In this document: positions 47,358 to 57,572 of the stretch, in pieces
How positions within the stretch are numbered: the first letter of the stretch is position 1
Layout: every line of letters starts with the position of its first letter
Source of the DNA: JAJPKK01 sp963781195
GTDB taxonomy: Bacteria; Pseudomonadota; Alphaproteobacteria; Rhizobiales; Xanthobacteraceae
Length of the DNA stretch: 64,000 bases
Reading direction: 5' to 3'
NCBI GenBank assembly: GCA_963781195.1
Contig: CAWAEZ010000012.1
Location: forward strand, 248,001 to 312,000
Position numbers and translations under genes: made by a program
The notes under the pieces: generated by a model
What the model was told of the DNA's origin: nothing
Database searches by the model: none
Seen by the model: only the letters and a program-made list of their open reading frames with translations

Positions 47358-47768
47358 CTAAAACAGCGCGGCCTGCGTATTCGCCAACGCAAGCACCTCA
47401 CGCTCCATGGTTTCGAGTGCGATCTTCTGGGCGAGAAGAATGTCTCCGGTCACCAAACTTCCCGCGGGCGCGAAGCACCACTGCGCGACGATGCCGCCGG
47501 CGGAATCGAGCTGATGGATGTTCATAGACGAGCCGCGCGTGATGCGGTAGCGCGTGCCGGTGTCGCAGCCGATCACGTCGAACGCGCCGCGCTTATCCCA
47601 CTGCTCGACCTGCTCGGGCGACAGCCAGGATCGGAGCAGCGCGACGCCCCTTTTTTCCGCCGGCCGTCGCGCCCGAATGCGCCACAGCACCCGCGGGTCG
47701 GTTGCCAACGCCAGAGCCAGACCAAACATCATCACCACAGGCGTCGCGAAGAAGATGAGCACCGTCAC
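47358..47768 (-). CDS. Membrane-anchored protein, unknown function, GTG start
   Basis: A 136-residue protein with one N-terminal helix (MTVLIFFATPVVMMFGLALA) and a soluble C-terminal domain (LLRSWLSPEQVEQWDKRGAF, then TRYRITRGSSMNIHQLDSAG). The segment YRITRGSSMNIHQLD resembles small proteins that bind cofactors in Hyphomicrobiales, but I cannot name the family. The start GTG at 47768 overlaps the stop of the upstream 73-residue gene by four bases (GTGA), so the two are coupled. Confidence 0.6.
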   Translation of the reverse strand: MTVLIFFATPVVMMFGLALALATDPRVLWRIRARRPAEKRGVALLRSWLSPEQVEQWDKRGAFDVIGCDTGTRYRITRGSSMNIHQLDSAGGIVAQWCFAPAGSLVTGDILLAQKIALETMEREVLALANTQAALF

Positions 47769-47986
47769 CCACCGACCAGCGGCGGCACGAACAGCGTTTC
47801 TTCGGCGGTCGCATCGAAACTGCGGAGCAGTTCCGACCTTCCGGCGCCTGTTCGCTTCGCCGCGATGAAGCCGGCATCCGCCAGCTCCTGGAAGCGTTTC
47901 CTGGCCTCGGCGATGGCCGCCTCATCATTGGCATCGAAGGTGTGACGGGTGTCGCCGGTCACGTCCATTACGATTTGGACGGGCAT
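47765..47986 (-). CDS. Small protein paired with the membrane-anchored protein
   Basis: A 73-residue protein starting at ATG 47986, five bases after GGAGG; the ATG at 47998 has no good site. It reads MPVQIVMDVTGDTRHTFDAN with helices in AIAEARKRFQELADAGFIAA and ends in SFDATAEETLFVPPLVGG. The same small protein next to the same membrane-anchored partner occurs in Bradyrhizobium-like genomes as I remember it. No function is known. Confidence 0.65.
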   Translation of the reverse strand: MPVQIVMDVTGDTRHTFDANDEAAIAEARKRFQELADAGFIAAKRTGAGRSELLRSFDATAEETLFVPPLVGG

Positions 47987-48309
47987 GGGATCCTCCATGG
48001 GCTGAACGTCCCGGATATTTCAGCACAAGTCGGGGGAAACGAAAAGCTCACCATGGCAGGGGGCGGATCCATCGGCTGCCCGGCTGGTCGACACGCGCGC
48101 TGTCCCAGGCCCGTCCCCGAAGGCATGAGCGGAGGTCCATGACAGGCCTGCAGGCGCCGTCCGCGGGGCGCCCGGCGGGCTTTCAGGGCCTTGGCCGGGG
48201 GCCGCTTTTCCCGGCGGATGCCTTCTCACCGGCGCCTTCATGGTCTAGAGTGGCGCTAATGAAGCCATCCGCCGTGATCCCTGGGATGGCACGCTAACGG
48301 GCGGGAAAC
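47987..48309. other. Divergent intergenic region, no gene seen
   Basis: About 320 bases separate the small minus-strand pair from the secreted-protein gene at 48310. I see GC-rich sequence and no clear hairpin, operator or small gene; two promoters must lie here. Confidence 0.35.
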
Positions 48310-48717
48310 ATGAAGACATCGGAGCGCGCGTCTTTGTTGCTGGGGCTTGCACTCATCCTTCCGCTCGCCGTCACCACGGCGGCCTTCGCCGGCGGCGCCT
48401 CGCTCGACGAGGACGAGGAAGACCAGAGCAATGCCGGCGTCTCGTTCTTCGGCTTCGCCAAGGATCTCAACCGCGGCGGCGGCGTCGCCGACGCCAAGGT
48501 CTCGGCCGAGATCAAAAATCGCAATGCGAGCCTGGTGACGCGCACCGACGATCAGGGTCACTTCAAGTTCTCCGGCTTTAGCAAGGAGATCGACCCCAAG
48601 GACGTCGAGATCACCTGCACGAAGGATGGCTACAAGCTGCAGCGGACGGTCCGCCGCCAGGCCCCCGGCGATCAGGTGAGCACCGTCGAGGTCGATTGCC
48701 TGATGGTCAAACCCTGA
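48310..48717 (+). CDS. Secreted carboxypeptidase-regulatory-like domain protein
   Basis: A 135-residue exported protein. Signal peptide: residues 1-28 (SLLLGLALILPLAVTTAAFA). The mature part has an acidic start (DEDEEDQSNAG) and a small beta-sandwich like carboxypeptidase regulatory domains: GVADAKVSAEIKNRNASLVT, RTDDQGHFKFSGFSKEID and ITCTKDGYKLQRTVRRQAPG. Two cysteines could form a disulfide. It lies 25 bases before the cytochrome/beta-propeller gene, whose N-terminus has the same kind of domain, so the two probably work together. Confidence 0.72.
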   Translation: MKTSERASLLLGLALILPLAVTTAAFAGGASLDEDEEDQSNAGVSFFGFAKDLNRGGGVADAKVSAEIKNRNASLVTRTDDQGHFKFSGFSKEIDPKDVEITCTKDGYKLQRTVRRQAPGDQVSTVEVDCLMVKP

Positions 48718-48742
48718 CCCCCCAACCGGTTCGAAATTCATC

Positions 48743-50401
48743 GTGATGTGCGTGCGCGTTGCCCTGGTTTCGTTCCTGATCCTGATCGCGGCAGCGTCCT
48801 CGTCATCGGCGGACGGATTTCTCGCCGGCCAGCGCTTCGTGCTGATCGGCCGCGTGACGTCGGCGCAGGAAGGCCCGATGGAAGGCGTGCTGGTGAGTGC
48901 CAGGCGCGACGGCTCGCCCATCACCGTCACCGTCGTCACCGACAAGACCGGCCGCTACGGCTTTCCCGCCGAGCGGATGGCCGCCGGGCACTACGCGCTG
49001 GCGATCCGTGCCATCGGCTATGAACTCGCGACGCCGGCCGGGGTCGACGTCGATTCCGAGCGGCCAGTAAATGCCGACCTGACACTCGCCACCGTCGCCG
49101 ACATTTCCGGCCAGCTCACCAGCACCGAGTGGTTCGCCAGCATGCCCGGCACCGCCGAGCAGAAGCGCCCGCTGATCGAATGCATGAGCTGCCATACCCT
49201 CGAGCGGGTGGTGCGCTCGAAATTCACCGCCGACGAATTCGTCGGCGTGCTCAAGCGCATGGCGAACTACGCCAACAACTCGACGACGACGCATCCGCAA
49301 CCGCGGATCGTCGAGCGGTCGGTGCCCGACGATCGTGCCCGCAAAGTCGCCGAGTACCTCGCGACGGTCAATCTCAGCGGCGCCGATCGCTGGGCCTATG
49401 CGCTCAAGCCGCTGCCGCGCCCGACCGGGCGGGCGACGCGCGTCGTCATCACCGAATACGACCTGCCGCGCGCCACCATCGCGCCCCATGACGTGCGCAC
49501 CGACGCCGCGGGCTTCGTGTGGTACTCGAATTTCGTCGAGCCCTATCTCGGCCGCCTCGATCCGCGCACCGGCGCCCATGAGGAGTTCGCCTATCCGCTG
49601 CCGAAGCCGGATTTCCCGGCCGGCGCGCTCGCGCTCGAGCCCGACGGGGACGGCAATTGGTGGCTCGCTTTGATGTTCCAGAGCGGCCTCGCCAAGTTCG
49701 ACACCCGCACCAGGACGTTCCGTCTCTATCCGTTGCCGCCGGAGCTTGCCGGCGACACCGCGCAGCAGTCGATGGTGATGCCGCGCCAGTCCCACGTCGA
49801 CGGCAAGGTGTGGACCAACGACGTCAATTCCCATGCGATCCTGCGGCTCGATCTCGCCACCGGGGCCTACGAGAAGGTCGATCCGTTCGCGGACATGCCG
49901 GTCGGCCGCAATCATTCGCCCTACGGCATGGTGGCCGACAAGGACAACAACCTGTTCTTCATGGACTTCGGCGACGAGAGCGTCGGGCGCATCGACGCCA
50001 AGACGTTTCGCGGCACCATCTATCCGACGCCGACGCCGCGCTCGCGGCCCCGCCGCACCATGCTCGACGACAAGGGGCGGCTGTGGTTCGGCGAATTCGC
50101 CGCCAACAAGCTCGGCATGTTCGACACCGCGCATGAGAGCTTCAAGGAGTGGGACGTGCCGACGCCGCACACCTATCCCTATGACGCCTACCTCGACCGG
50201 AACGGCGAACTGTGGAGCGGCTCGATGTCGAGCGACCGCGTCCTGCGGCTCGATCCACAGACCGGCGCCGCGGTGGAATACCTCCTGCCGCACCAGACCA
50301 ATATCCGCCGCATCTTCATCGACGACAGCACGACGCCGGTGACGTTCTGGGCCGGCAACAATCACCACGCCGCAATCGTCAAGCTCGAGCTGCTGGACTA
50401 G
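48743..50401 (+). CDS. Secreted fusion: regulatory-like domain, cytochrome c, Vgb-like beta-propeller
   Basis: A 552-residue exported protein with three parts. After a signal peptide (RVALVSFLILIAAASSSSAD), residues about 32-120 form a carboxypeptidase-regulatory-like domain (VTVVTDKTGRYGFPAERMAA). Residues 121-210 contain a haem c site, Cys147-Met-Ser-Cys150-His151 in LIECMSCHTLERVV. Residues about 225-552 form a beta-propeller like virginiamycin B lyase (Vgb/SMP-30 type): TEYDLPRATIAPHDVRTDAA, VDPFADMPVGRNHSPYGMVA, LDDKGRLWFGEFAANKLGMF. The start is GTG 48743 or ATG 48746. Likely a periplasmic redox protein or sensor; the substrate is unknown. Confidence 0.8.
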   Translation: MMCVRVALVSFLILIAAASSSSADGFLAGQRFVLIGRVTSAQEGPMEGVLVSARRDGSPITVTVVTDKTGRYGFPAERMAAGHYALAIRAIGYELATPAGVDVDSERPVNADLTLATVADISGQLTSTEWFASMPGTAEQKRPLIECMSCHTLERVVRSKFTADEFVGVLKRMANYANNSTTTHPQPRIVERSVPDDRARKVAEYLATVNLSGADRWAYALKPLPRPTGRATRVVITEYDLPRATIAPHDVRTDAAGFVWYSNFVEPYLGRLDPRTGAHEEFAYPLPKPDFPAGALALEPDGDGNWWLALMFQSGLAKFDTRTRTFRLYPLPPELAGDTAQQSMVMPRQSHVDGKVWTNDVNSHAILRLDLATGAYEKVDPFADMPVGRNHSPYGMVADKDNNLFFMDFGDESVGRIDAKTFRGTIYPTPTPRSRPRRTMLDDKGRLWFGEFAANKLGMFDTAHESFKEWDVPTPHTYPYDAYLDRNGELWSGSMSSDRVLRLDPQTGAAVEYLLPHQTNIRRIFIDDSTTPVTFWAGNNHHAAIVKLELLD

Positions 50402-50445
50402 CTTTCGCCGCCCGATCGATGCATGCGGTTCGATGTGACTTTGCT

Positions 50446-50511
50446 GCCCGGCCGAACCGGGCGGACCGGCGGCCCCCGGCCGGTCCTGTCGAACGACCCG
50501 GCCAAGCCGGG
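50446..50511. repeat. Pair of short palindromic elements (REP-like)
   Basis: GCCCGG-CCGAA-CCGGGC lies at 50446-50462 and CCCGG-CCAAG-CCGGG at 50497-50511, both in the gap before the DUF1761 gene. They match the CCGG-five-base-loop-CCGGG pattern of the elements at 10865 and 55791. Confidence 0.5.
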
Positions 50512-50562
50512 CGATGAGGACGCGACCTGAACGCGTCATAACAAAATCTGGGAGGGGCCCAT

Positions 50563-50976
50563 ATGAATTTCGGCGGAGTCGACAGCTGGGCGATCGTGAT
50601 CGCTGCGATCGTCGGTAGCGTCGTCGGTGCGTTCTGGTATCGCGGATTCGCCAAGCCGTGGAGCGACGCCCACGGCTTTACCCCTGAAAAGATGAAGGCC
50701 GATCCCTCGCCGTGGCCCTACATCCTCGGCTTCGTCGCCTACCTCGTCATGGCCACTGCGCTCGCCGGCGTCGTCGGCCATCTCGGCGTCGGACAGGTGA
50801 CGCTCGAGAACGCGGTGATCTCCGCCGCCGCCGTCTGGCTCGGCTTCATCGCGACGGCGCTCGCGGTGAACTACAGCTTCGGCCGCCGCCCGCTCAAGCT
50901 CTACCTGATCGACGCCGGACACTGGCTCGCGGTGCTGATCGCGCAGGGCATGGTCATCGGCGTGATGGGCGTTTGA
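50563..50976 (+). CDS. DUF1761 membrane protein
   Basis: A 137-residue integral membrane protein of the DUF1761 family (Pfam PF08570). Four helices: SWAIVIAAIVGSVVGAFWYR, YILGFVAYLVMATALAGVVG, NAVISAAAVWLGFIATALAV and LIDAGHWLAVLIAQGMVIGV. The N-terminal GSVVGAFWYRGFAKPW and the end LYLIDAGHWLAVL are the recognisable family blocks. ATG at 50563 follows GGGAGG. No function is known. Confidence 0.85.
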   Translation: MNFGGVDSWAIVIAAIVGSVVGAFWYRGFAKPWSDAHGFTPEKMKADPSPWPYILGFVAYLVMATALAGVVGHLGVGQVTLENAVISAAAVWLGFIATALAVNYSFGRRPLKLYLIDAGHWLAVLIAQGMVIGVMGV

Positions 50977-51256
50977 GCGTTCGGCCGGCGCGCCGCGCTC
51001 GTGCGGCCCGCGGCGCGGGCATTGCCGGCCGGCGTCCAATCCGCCTGGATAAACCGGCCTGGATAAACCGCGCTCTCCTACCAATTGCTAGGGCGGCGCG
51101 TCGCGACGCTTGATTTCGATCAAGCCACCGCGACCAAAGTGTGACATTCCGAGGCTTGAGACTATCCGAATGGAAGTCGCATAATGGCGGCGAGGGAAAC
51201 GTTCAAGCAGTCGCGCACATCGAAGCGTGCACATCCAAGCGTGGAGGAGTGAGGGC

Positions 51257-53206
<1,950 letters not shown>

Positions 53207-53230
53207 CAACACGAAAGCAACGGCGGCAAT

Positions 53231-53391
53231 TCCCTCTCCCGCTTGCCGGCAGGGGTTAGGGAGGGGGCTCTCCGACGTCTCCCGATTCTCAACATCGTGG
53301 CGCACCATGACGGCGCGTCATCCCCGTCCCTGCAGTTCGTCCGCGTGGCAAGCGCCCCCTCCCCAGCCCTCCCCCGCAAGCGGGAGAGGGA
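53231..53391. repeat. Long inverted repeat between convergent genes
   Basis: A roughly 40-base arm at 53231-53270 (begins TCCCTCTCCCGCTTGC) is inverted at 53351-53391 (ends GCAAGCGGGAGAGGGA), with some mismatches in the middle of the arms, around an 80-base loop. It fills the gap between acsA and the serine hydrolase gene, which converge. It resembles common GC-rich REP/terminator elements. Confidence 0.65.
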
Positions 53392-53402
53392 GCACGGAAA
53401 CG

Positions 53403-54653
53403 CTACTGCGCAGCGTCGGCGAGCCGGTAGACGCCGCGCTCGAAGGCGTCGTAGACCCCGAGCGCCTTGCGGTCGGCGAATGGCAGGAACTGGGTCAGGA
53501 TCACGCCGCCGACGCCGCGGCTGCGGTCGATCCAGAAATAGGTGTTGTAGATGCCGCCCCAGCTCAGGCTGCCGGCGGAGCGCTTGCCGGCGACCGCGTC
53601 GACGGTGATGAGGAAGCCGAGCCCCCACTTATCTTTGCCGTCGGCGATGAAGCTGAAGTCGTCGCTGCGCCTCGGCAGGGCGGTCGCGAGCGCCGGCACG
53701 CCGAGCGCACCGATCTGGTTCTGGCCCATCGCCGCGACGGTTTCCGCCTTGAGGATGCGCGCGCCGTCGAGTTCGCCGTCGTTGAGGATCATCCGCACGA
53801 ACCGGATGTAGTCGGCCGCCGTCGAGGCGAGCCCGCCACCGCCGACGATCGGGTTGATCGTCGGTCCCGGCTGCGTCGCGTCGGCGGCGACGATACCGTC
53901 GTCGCCGCGGTGGTGAATGGCGACGAGGCGCGCCTGCTTGTTGGCCGGCACGTTGTAGAACGTGTCCGCCATGCCGAGCGGCTCCAGGACGCGGAGCCGG
54001 AGATGTTCGTCGAGCGGCCGTCCGGCCACCGCTTCGACCACCTTGCCGAGCCAATCGGTGCTGGTGCCGTAGTGCCAGCGTGCGCCGGGCTCGAACAGCA
54101 GCGGGCCGATCGGGTAGTCCTCGCCGGGGCGCGGCTTGAAATCGCGCAGGATCGCGCTGGTGAAGGGATAGCCGAGACCCGAGGTGTGGGTCATCAGGTG
54201 CCGGACGGTCGCGATGCTCCGCGCCGGATGCAGCCGGTAGGCGCCGGTCGCGGCGTCGAAGCTGTCGAACACCTGCAGGCGGGCGAACGCCGGCAGGTAC
54301 TTCTCGACGGGATCGTCGAGACCGACGCGGCCCTGCTCGACGAGTTGCATGGCCGCCGTCGAGGTGATCGCCTTGGTCATCGAGGCGATACGGAACAGCG
54401 CATCTGCTGCGAGCGCGCGGCCGGTGGCGTCGGCCACCCCGAACGCGCCCTGGTAGAACGTCCCGCTGCGGTTCGCGGCCATCGCGACGACGCCGGGGAC
54501 CGCTTTGTTCTCCACCGCCTGGCGAAGCGCGCCGTCGAGCGCGCTGGACGCAGGCTGTGCCTGGGCGGCGAGGCCGCCTAATCCTGTGCCGCCCAATCCC
54601 GCACCGCTGAGCGCGGCTCCGCCGATCAAGGCCATGAAATCTCGTCGCCTCAT
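53403..54653 (-). CDS. Serine hydrolase, beta-lactamase family (class C-like), Tat-exported
   Basis: A 416-residue periplasmic hydrolase. The N-terminus MRRRDFMALIGGAALSGAGL is a Tat signal. Catalytic residues: Ser91 and Lys94 in FRIASMTKAITST, Tyr195 in ARWHYGTSTDWLG (Y-G-T replaces the usual Y-x-N), and a late GGIYNTYFWID block in place of KTG. Such esterase/beta-lactamase-related proteins often lack true lactamase activity, so resistance should not be assumed. The C-terminus ends AFERGVYRLADAAQ. It is convergent with acsA. Confidence 0.85.
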   Translation of the reverse strand: MRRRDFMALIGGAALSGAGLGGTGLGGLAAQAQPASSALDGALRQAVENKAVPGVVAMAANRSGTFYQGAFGVADATGRALAADALFRIASMTKAITSTAAMQLVEQGRVGLDDPVEKYLPAFARLQVFDSFDAATGAYRLHPARSIATVRHLMTHTSGLGYPFTSAILRDFKPRPGEDYPIGPLLFEPGARWHYGTSTDWLGKVVEAVAGRPLDEHLRLRVLEPLGMADTFYNVPANKQARLVAIHHRGDDGIVAADATQPGPTINPIVGGGGLASTAADYIRFVRMILNDGELDGARILKAETVAAMGQNQIGALGVPALATALPRRSDDFSFIADGKDKWGLGFLITVDAVAGKRSAGSLSWGGIYNTYFWIDRSRGVGGVILTQFLPFADRKALGVYDAFERGVYRLADAAQ

Positions 54654-54837
54654 AGGCGCGCTCCCCGGAAATGAGGCGGGCCCTTGCCCCGCGCTTCAAG
54701 CATGGCGAAGATACCATAAATCCGGTATCCGCGGTCTCTCGGTGCGCGCTTCGTCCGGGGAGGACGCCTTGCCCTCTGGTGCACGCCTTGCATAGCCGCC
54801 GTCGCGCCCGAGACTCTCAAGCGAAGGAGTATGCCGA

Positions 54838-55719
54838 ATGACCACCCGTCCGCGCCGCAGCGTGCTCTACATGCCCGGCGCCAATGTCCGCGCAATTGAG
54901 AAGGCGAAGACCCTGCCTTGCGATGCGGTCATCCTCGACCTCGAGGATTCCGTGGCTCCCGACGCCAAGGCGGCGGCCCGGGACCACGTGTCCTCGGCGG
55001 TGATGGCGGGGGGCTTCGGCGCGCGCGAGGTGGTGGTTCGCATCAATGCGCTGGACACCCAATGGTGGGAGGCCGATCTGACGGCCGCCGCCGCCGCGCG
55101 GCCCGACGCCATCCTGATCCCCAAAGTTTCGACGCCGGAGGACATCCAGGCCGTCGCGGCCCATATGGTCGGGCTCGCCGAGGACAAGCCGATCCGGCTG
55201 TGGGCGATGCTGGAAACACCGCTCGGGATCCTCAACGCCGCGGCGATCGCCGCAAGCGCGGTCACGAAGGAGAAACGGCTCGCGGTCTTCGTCATGGGCA
55301 CCAACGACATCGCCAAGGAGACCCGGGCGCGGCAGTTGCCCGGCCGTGCGCCGATGCTGTCGTGGCTCTCCCACTGCCTCCTTGCGGCCCACGCCTATGG
55401 CCTCGATATCCTCGACGGCGTCTATAACGAGCTGTCGGACGTCGAAGGATTCCGCCGCGAATGCGCCCAGGGCCGGGACCTCGGTTTCGACGGCAAGACG
55501 CTGATCCATCCGAGCCAGATCGCGCCCTGCAATTCGGTCTTCTCGCCAACCCCGTTCGAGATCGAGCAGGCCTACAAGTTCATCGCCGCGTTCGACCTGC
55601 CGGAGAACCGCGGCAAGGGCGTCGTGCAGGTCGAGGGGCGGATGGTCGAGCGGCTGCATGCCGAGATGGCCCGGCGCACCGTCGCCATTGCGGAAGCGAT
55701 CGCGGCGCAGGACGCGTGA
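54838..55719 (+). CDS. CoA ester lyase, HpcH/HpaI-CitE family (malyl-CoA lyase/thioesterase type)
   Basis: A 293-residue TIM-barrel enzyme of the CitE/Mcl family. Blocks: RPRRSVLYMPGANVRAIEKA, DAVILDLEDSVAPDAK (metal/substrate-binding Glu/Asp), REVVVRINALDTQWW, PDAILIPKVSTPEDI, LWAMLETPLGILNAAAIA, VMGTNDIAKETRAR and GFDGKTLIHPSQIAPCN. It resembles the malyl-CoA thioesterase Mcl2 branch (SVLYMPG start) as much as Mcl1, so beta-methylmalyl-CoA cleavage or malyl-CoA hydrolysis are both possible. With mch it supports the ethylmalonyl-CoA pathway. The gene stands alone, 185 bases from the convergent leuD. Confidence 0.87.
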   Translation: MTTRPRRSVLYMPGANVRAIEKAKTLPCDAVILDLEDSVAPDAKAAARDHVSSAVMAGGFGAREVVVRINALDTQWWEADLTAAAAARPDAILIPKVSTPEDIQAVAAHMVGLAEDKPIRLWAMLETPLGILNAAAIAASAVTKEKRLAVFVMGTNDIAKETRARQLPGRAPMLSWLSHCLLAAHAYGLDILDGVYNELSDVEGFRRECAQGRDLGFDGKTLIHPSQIAPCNSVFSPTPFEIEQAYKFIAAFDLPENRGKGVVQVEGRMVERLHAEMARRTVAIAEAIAAQDA

Positions 55720-55790
55720 GGGGTTCGGCAGGCGTGGACGGCCGCTCCCGGAACGGGCGTCCATGCGTGGCGGCGACCCCTCCGCACTAC

Positions 55791-55815
55791 GGTCGCCCGG
55801 CTTGACCGGGCGACC
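55791..55815. repeat. Perfect palindrome between convergent genes (REP-like, possible bidirectional terminator)
   Basis: GGTCGCCCGG (55791-55800) pairs perfectly with CCGGGCGACC (55806-55815) around CTTGA, between the CoA ester lyase gene and leuD. It belongs to the same palindrome family as 10865-10887 and 50497-50511. Confidence 0.6.
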
Positions 55816-55904
55816 CCATTGCCGCCGAGCTGGGCATACTGGATGGCCCGGTTAGGTCGACAGGCCCCGCCATGACTTCGCGGAGCGGGGAACCGGAAGG
55901 CCGC

Positions 55905-56510
55905 TTACGCCCAGGGGCGCGCCGCCGCCGCTTTGTCCTCGAAGCTCGCGATCTTGTCCTTCTTCACGAGCGTGAGGCCGATGTCATCGAGGCCGTTGAG
56001 CATGCAGTGCTTGCGGTGGGGGTCGATGTCGAAGGTGATGACGCCGCCGTCGGGACCGCGGACTTCCTGCTTCTCGAGATCGATGGTCAGGCGCGCATTG
56101 GCGCCGCGCTCGGCGTCGTCGAACAGCTTCTCCAGGTCGTCCGGGCTCACCTTGATCGGCAGCACGCCGTTCTTGAAGCAGTTGTTGTAGAAGATGTCCC
56201 CGAACGAGGTCGAGATCACGCAGGTGATGCCGAAGTCCTTGAGCGCCCAGGGCGCATGCTCGCGCGACGAGCCGCAGCCGAAATTGTCGCCGGCGACCAA
56301 TACCTTGGCATGGCGGTAGGCGGGCTTGTTGAGGACGAAGTCCGGGTTCTCGCTGCCGTCGTCGAGATAGCGCTTTTCCGAGAACAGGCCGACGCCGAGC
56401 CCGGTCCGCTTGATGGTCTTGAGGTACTGCTTGGGGATGATCGCGTCGGTGTCGACATTGATGATCCGCAGCGGCGCCGCAACGCCCTCGAGAACGGTGA
56501 ACTTTTCCAT
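55905..56510 (-). CDS. leuD: 3-isopropylmalate dehydratase small subunit
   Basis: LeuD is the swivelling small subunit of isopropylmalate isomerase, partner of LeuC. The 201-residue protein has MEKFTVLEGVAAPLRIINVD, TDAIIPKQYLKTIKRTGLG and the substrate-binding loop VAGDNFGCGSSREHAPWALK. FNNCFKNGVLPIKVSPD and the C-terminal ISFEDK-type end fit the proteobacterial group. It lies about 1.7 kb from leuC, separated by three genes, although both are on the minus strand. Confidence 0.96.
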   Translation of the reverse strand: MEKFTVLEGVAAPLRIINVDTDAIIPKQYLKTIKRTGLGVGLFSEKRYLDDGSENPDFVLNKPAYRHAKVLVAGDNFGCGSSREHAPWALKDFGITCVISTSFGDIFYNNCFKNGVLPIKVSPDDLEKLFDDAERGANARLTIDLEKQEVRGPDGGVITFDIDPHRKHCMLNGLDDIGLTLVKKDKIASFEDKAAAARPWA

Positions 56511-56576
56511 GTTCGCAACTCCGAAATACGGTTCAGGTCATGAACGCTCGATGCCGCCCGGTCAAGGCCTGCCGGC

Positions 56577-57005
56577 TCAGTCGGCGTCCGCCTCGATCGC
56601 TTCCATGTCGGCGTCGGACAGGCCGAAATGGTGACCGATCTCGTGGACGAGGACGTGGGCGATCACGGCGCCGAGCGGGTCCTCGTGCTCGCTCCAATAG
56701 TCGAGGATCGGACGCCGGTAGAGCCAGATCATGTTGGGCATCTGCAGGGGCGCGCTCTCGGAACGGAACGGCAGCCCGACGCCCTGGAATAGGCCCAGCA
56801 GGTCGAACGGATCGTCGATCTTCATCTCGTCGAGGACCTCTTCGGTGGCGAAGTCGTCGATGCGGATCACGAGGTCTTCGCACAGCGCGCGAAACGTCTG
56901 CGGCAAAGCGCGATAGACCTCGATGGCCAGGGTTTCGAAATCGCCGAGCGAGGGCGCGGTGACGCCGCGCCAGCCGAGCGGATCGGCGATGGGACTTTGG
57001 GGCAT
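56577..57005 (-). CDS. Zincin-like metallopeptidase family protein (PF06262)
   Basis: A 142-residue cytoplasmic protein of the minimal zincin family. The zinc motif is H-V-L-V-H-E-I-G-H-H, seen in AHVLVHEIGHHFGLSDADME, an HExxH with a third ligand likely in the following DxD region. N-terminal blocks: PLGWRGVTAPSLGDFETLAI, LPQTFRALCEDLVIRIDDFA. It starts at ATG 57005 after GAGG. Substrate unknown; it lies upstream of leuD on the same strand and the two may be co-transcribed. Confidence 0.87.
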   Translation of the reverse strand: MPQSPIADPLGWRGVTAPSLGDFETLAIEVYRALPQTFRALCEDLVIRIDDFATEEVLDEMKIDDPFDLLGLFQGVGLPFRSESAPLQMPNMIWLYRRPILDYWSEHEDPLGAVIAHVLVHEIGHHFGLSDADMEAIEADAD

Positions 57006-57191
57006 GGAGCCTCGCTGCACGGCTGGAACGTCAATTCTCACTGCGAGGTTGACCCTACATCGCGATCGTCTCAGATTGAAATCGATCGCGTCCGCGGATT
57101 CCGGTATCTGCGCTGGGTCTCGCGAAACGGCGGCGCCCGTCGGCGGTTCGCGCAAAACGGAACCGGCAGGGTGAACGGGGGTCAGACAATC

Positions 57192-57470
57192 ATGCGGCCA
57201 TCCAAACTGAGGTTCGCAACGACGAGGGCGGCCATGGTCGCCGCTGCGACGCTCGCTGTTGCCGCTCTTGTTGCGCTCGGCGCCGGCGGTGCCGCGACGG
57301 CACAAGAGGATCAGCCGCGTCCGCGTGTTCAGCGCCGCGCGCCGCTGCGCATCGAGATCGAACCGCAGCGCCGCATGGTCCGCGAATGCCAGGACACCCA
57401 CGTCATCGAGCGTCGCTTCAGCGGGCCGACCATCGTGCCGCGCACGCACTGTTGGTGGGCGCTGCGATAA
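57192..57470 (+). CDS. Small secreted basic protein, unknown function
   Basis: A 92-residue protein starting at ATG 57192. Residues 1-38 are a signal peptide (AAMVAAATLAVAALVALGAG, cleaved near ATA-QE). The mature part is Arg-rich and holds VRECQDTHVIERRFSGPTIV with a final CWWALR; two cysteines could pair. Similar short proteins occur in Bradyrhizobium-like bacteria. No domain recognised. Confidence 0.6.
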   Translation: MRPSKLRFATTRAAMVAAATLAVAALVALGAGGAATAQEDQPRPRVQRRAPLRIEIEPQRRMVRECQDTHVIERRFSGPTIVPRTHCWWALR

Positions 57471-57572
57471 ATACCGGACTGCGATAAATACGACAAAGCC
57501 GGCCGCAGCTTCGCCACGATCGCGGCACCCTGTCGACGGAAGGGAGGTTTACGTCTGTCACAGGAGTGTGTC

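Noticed and set aside
53403..54653. Beta-lactam resistance gene
   Set aside because: The S-x-x-K is present but Y-x-N is Y-G-T and no KTG is evident; such proteins are usually esterases or peptidases.
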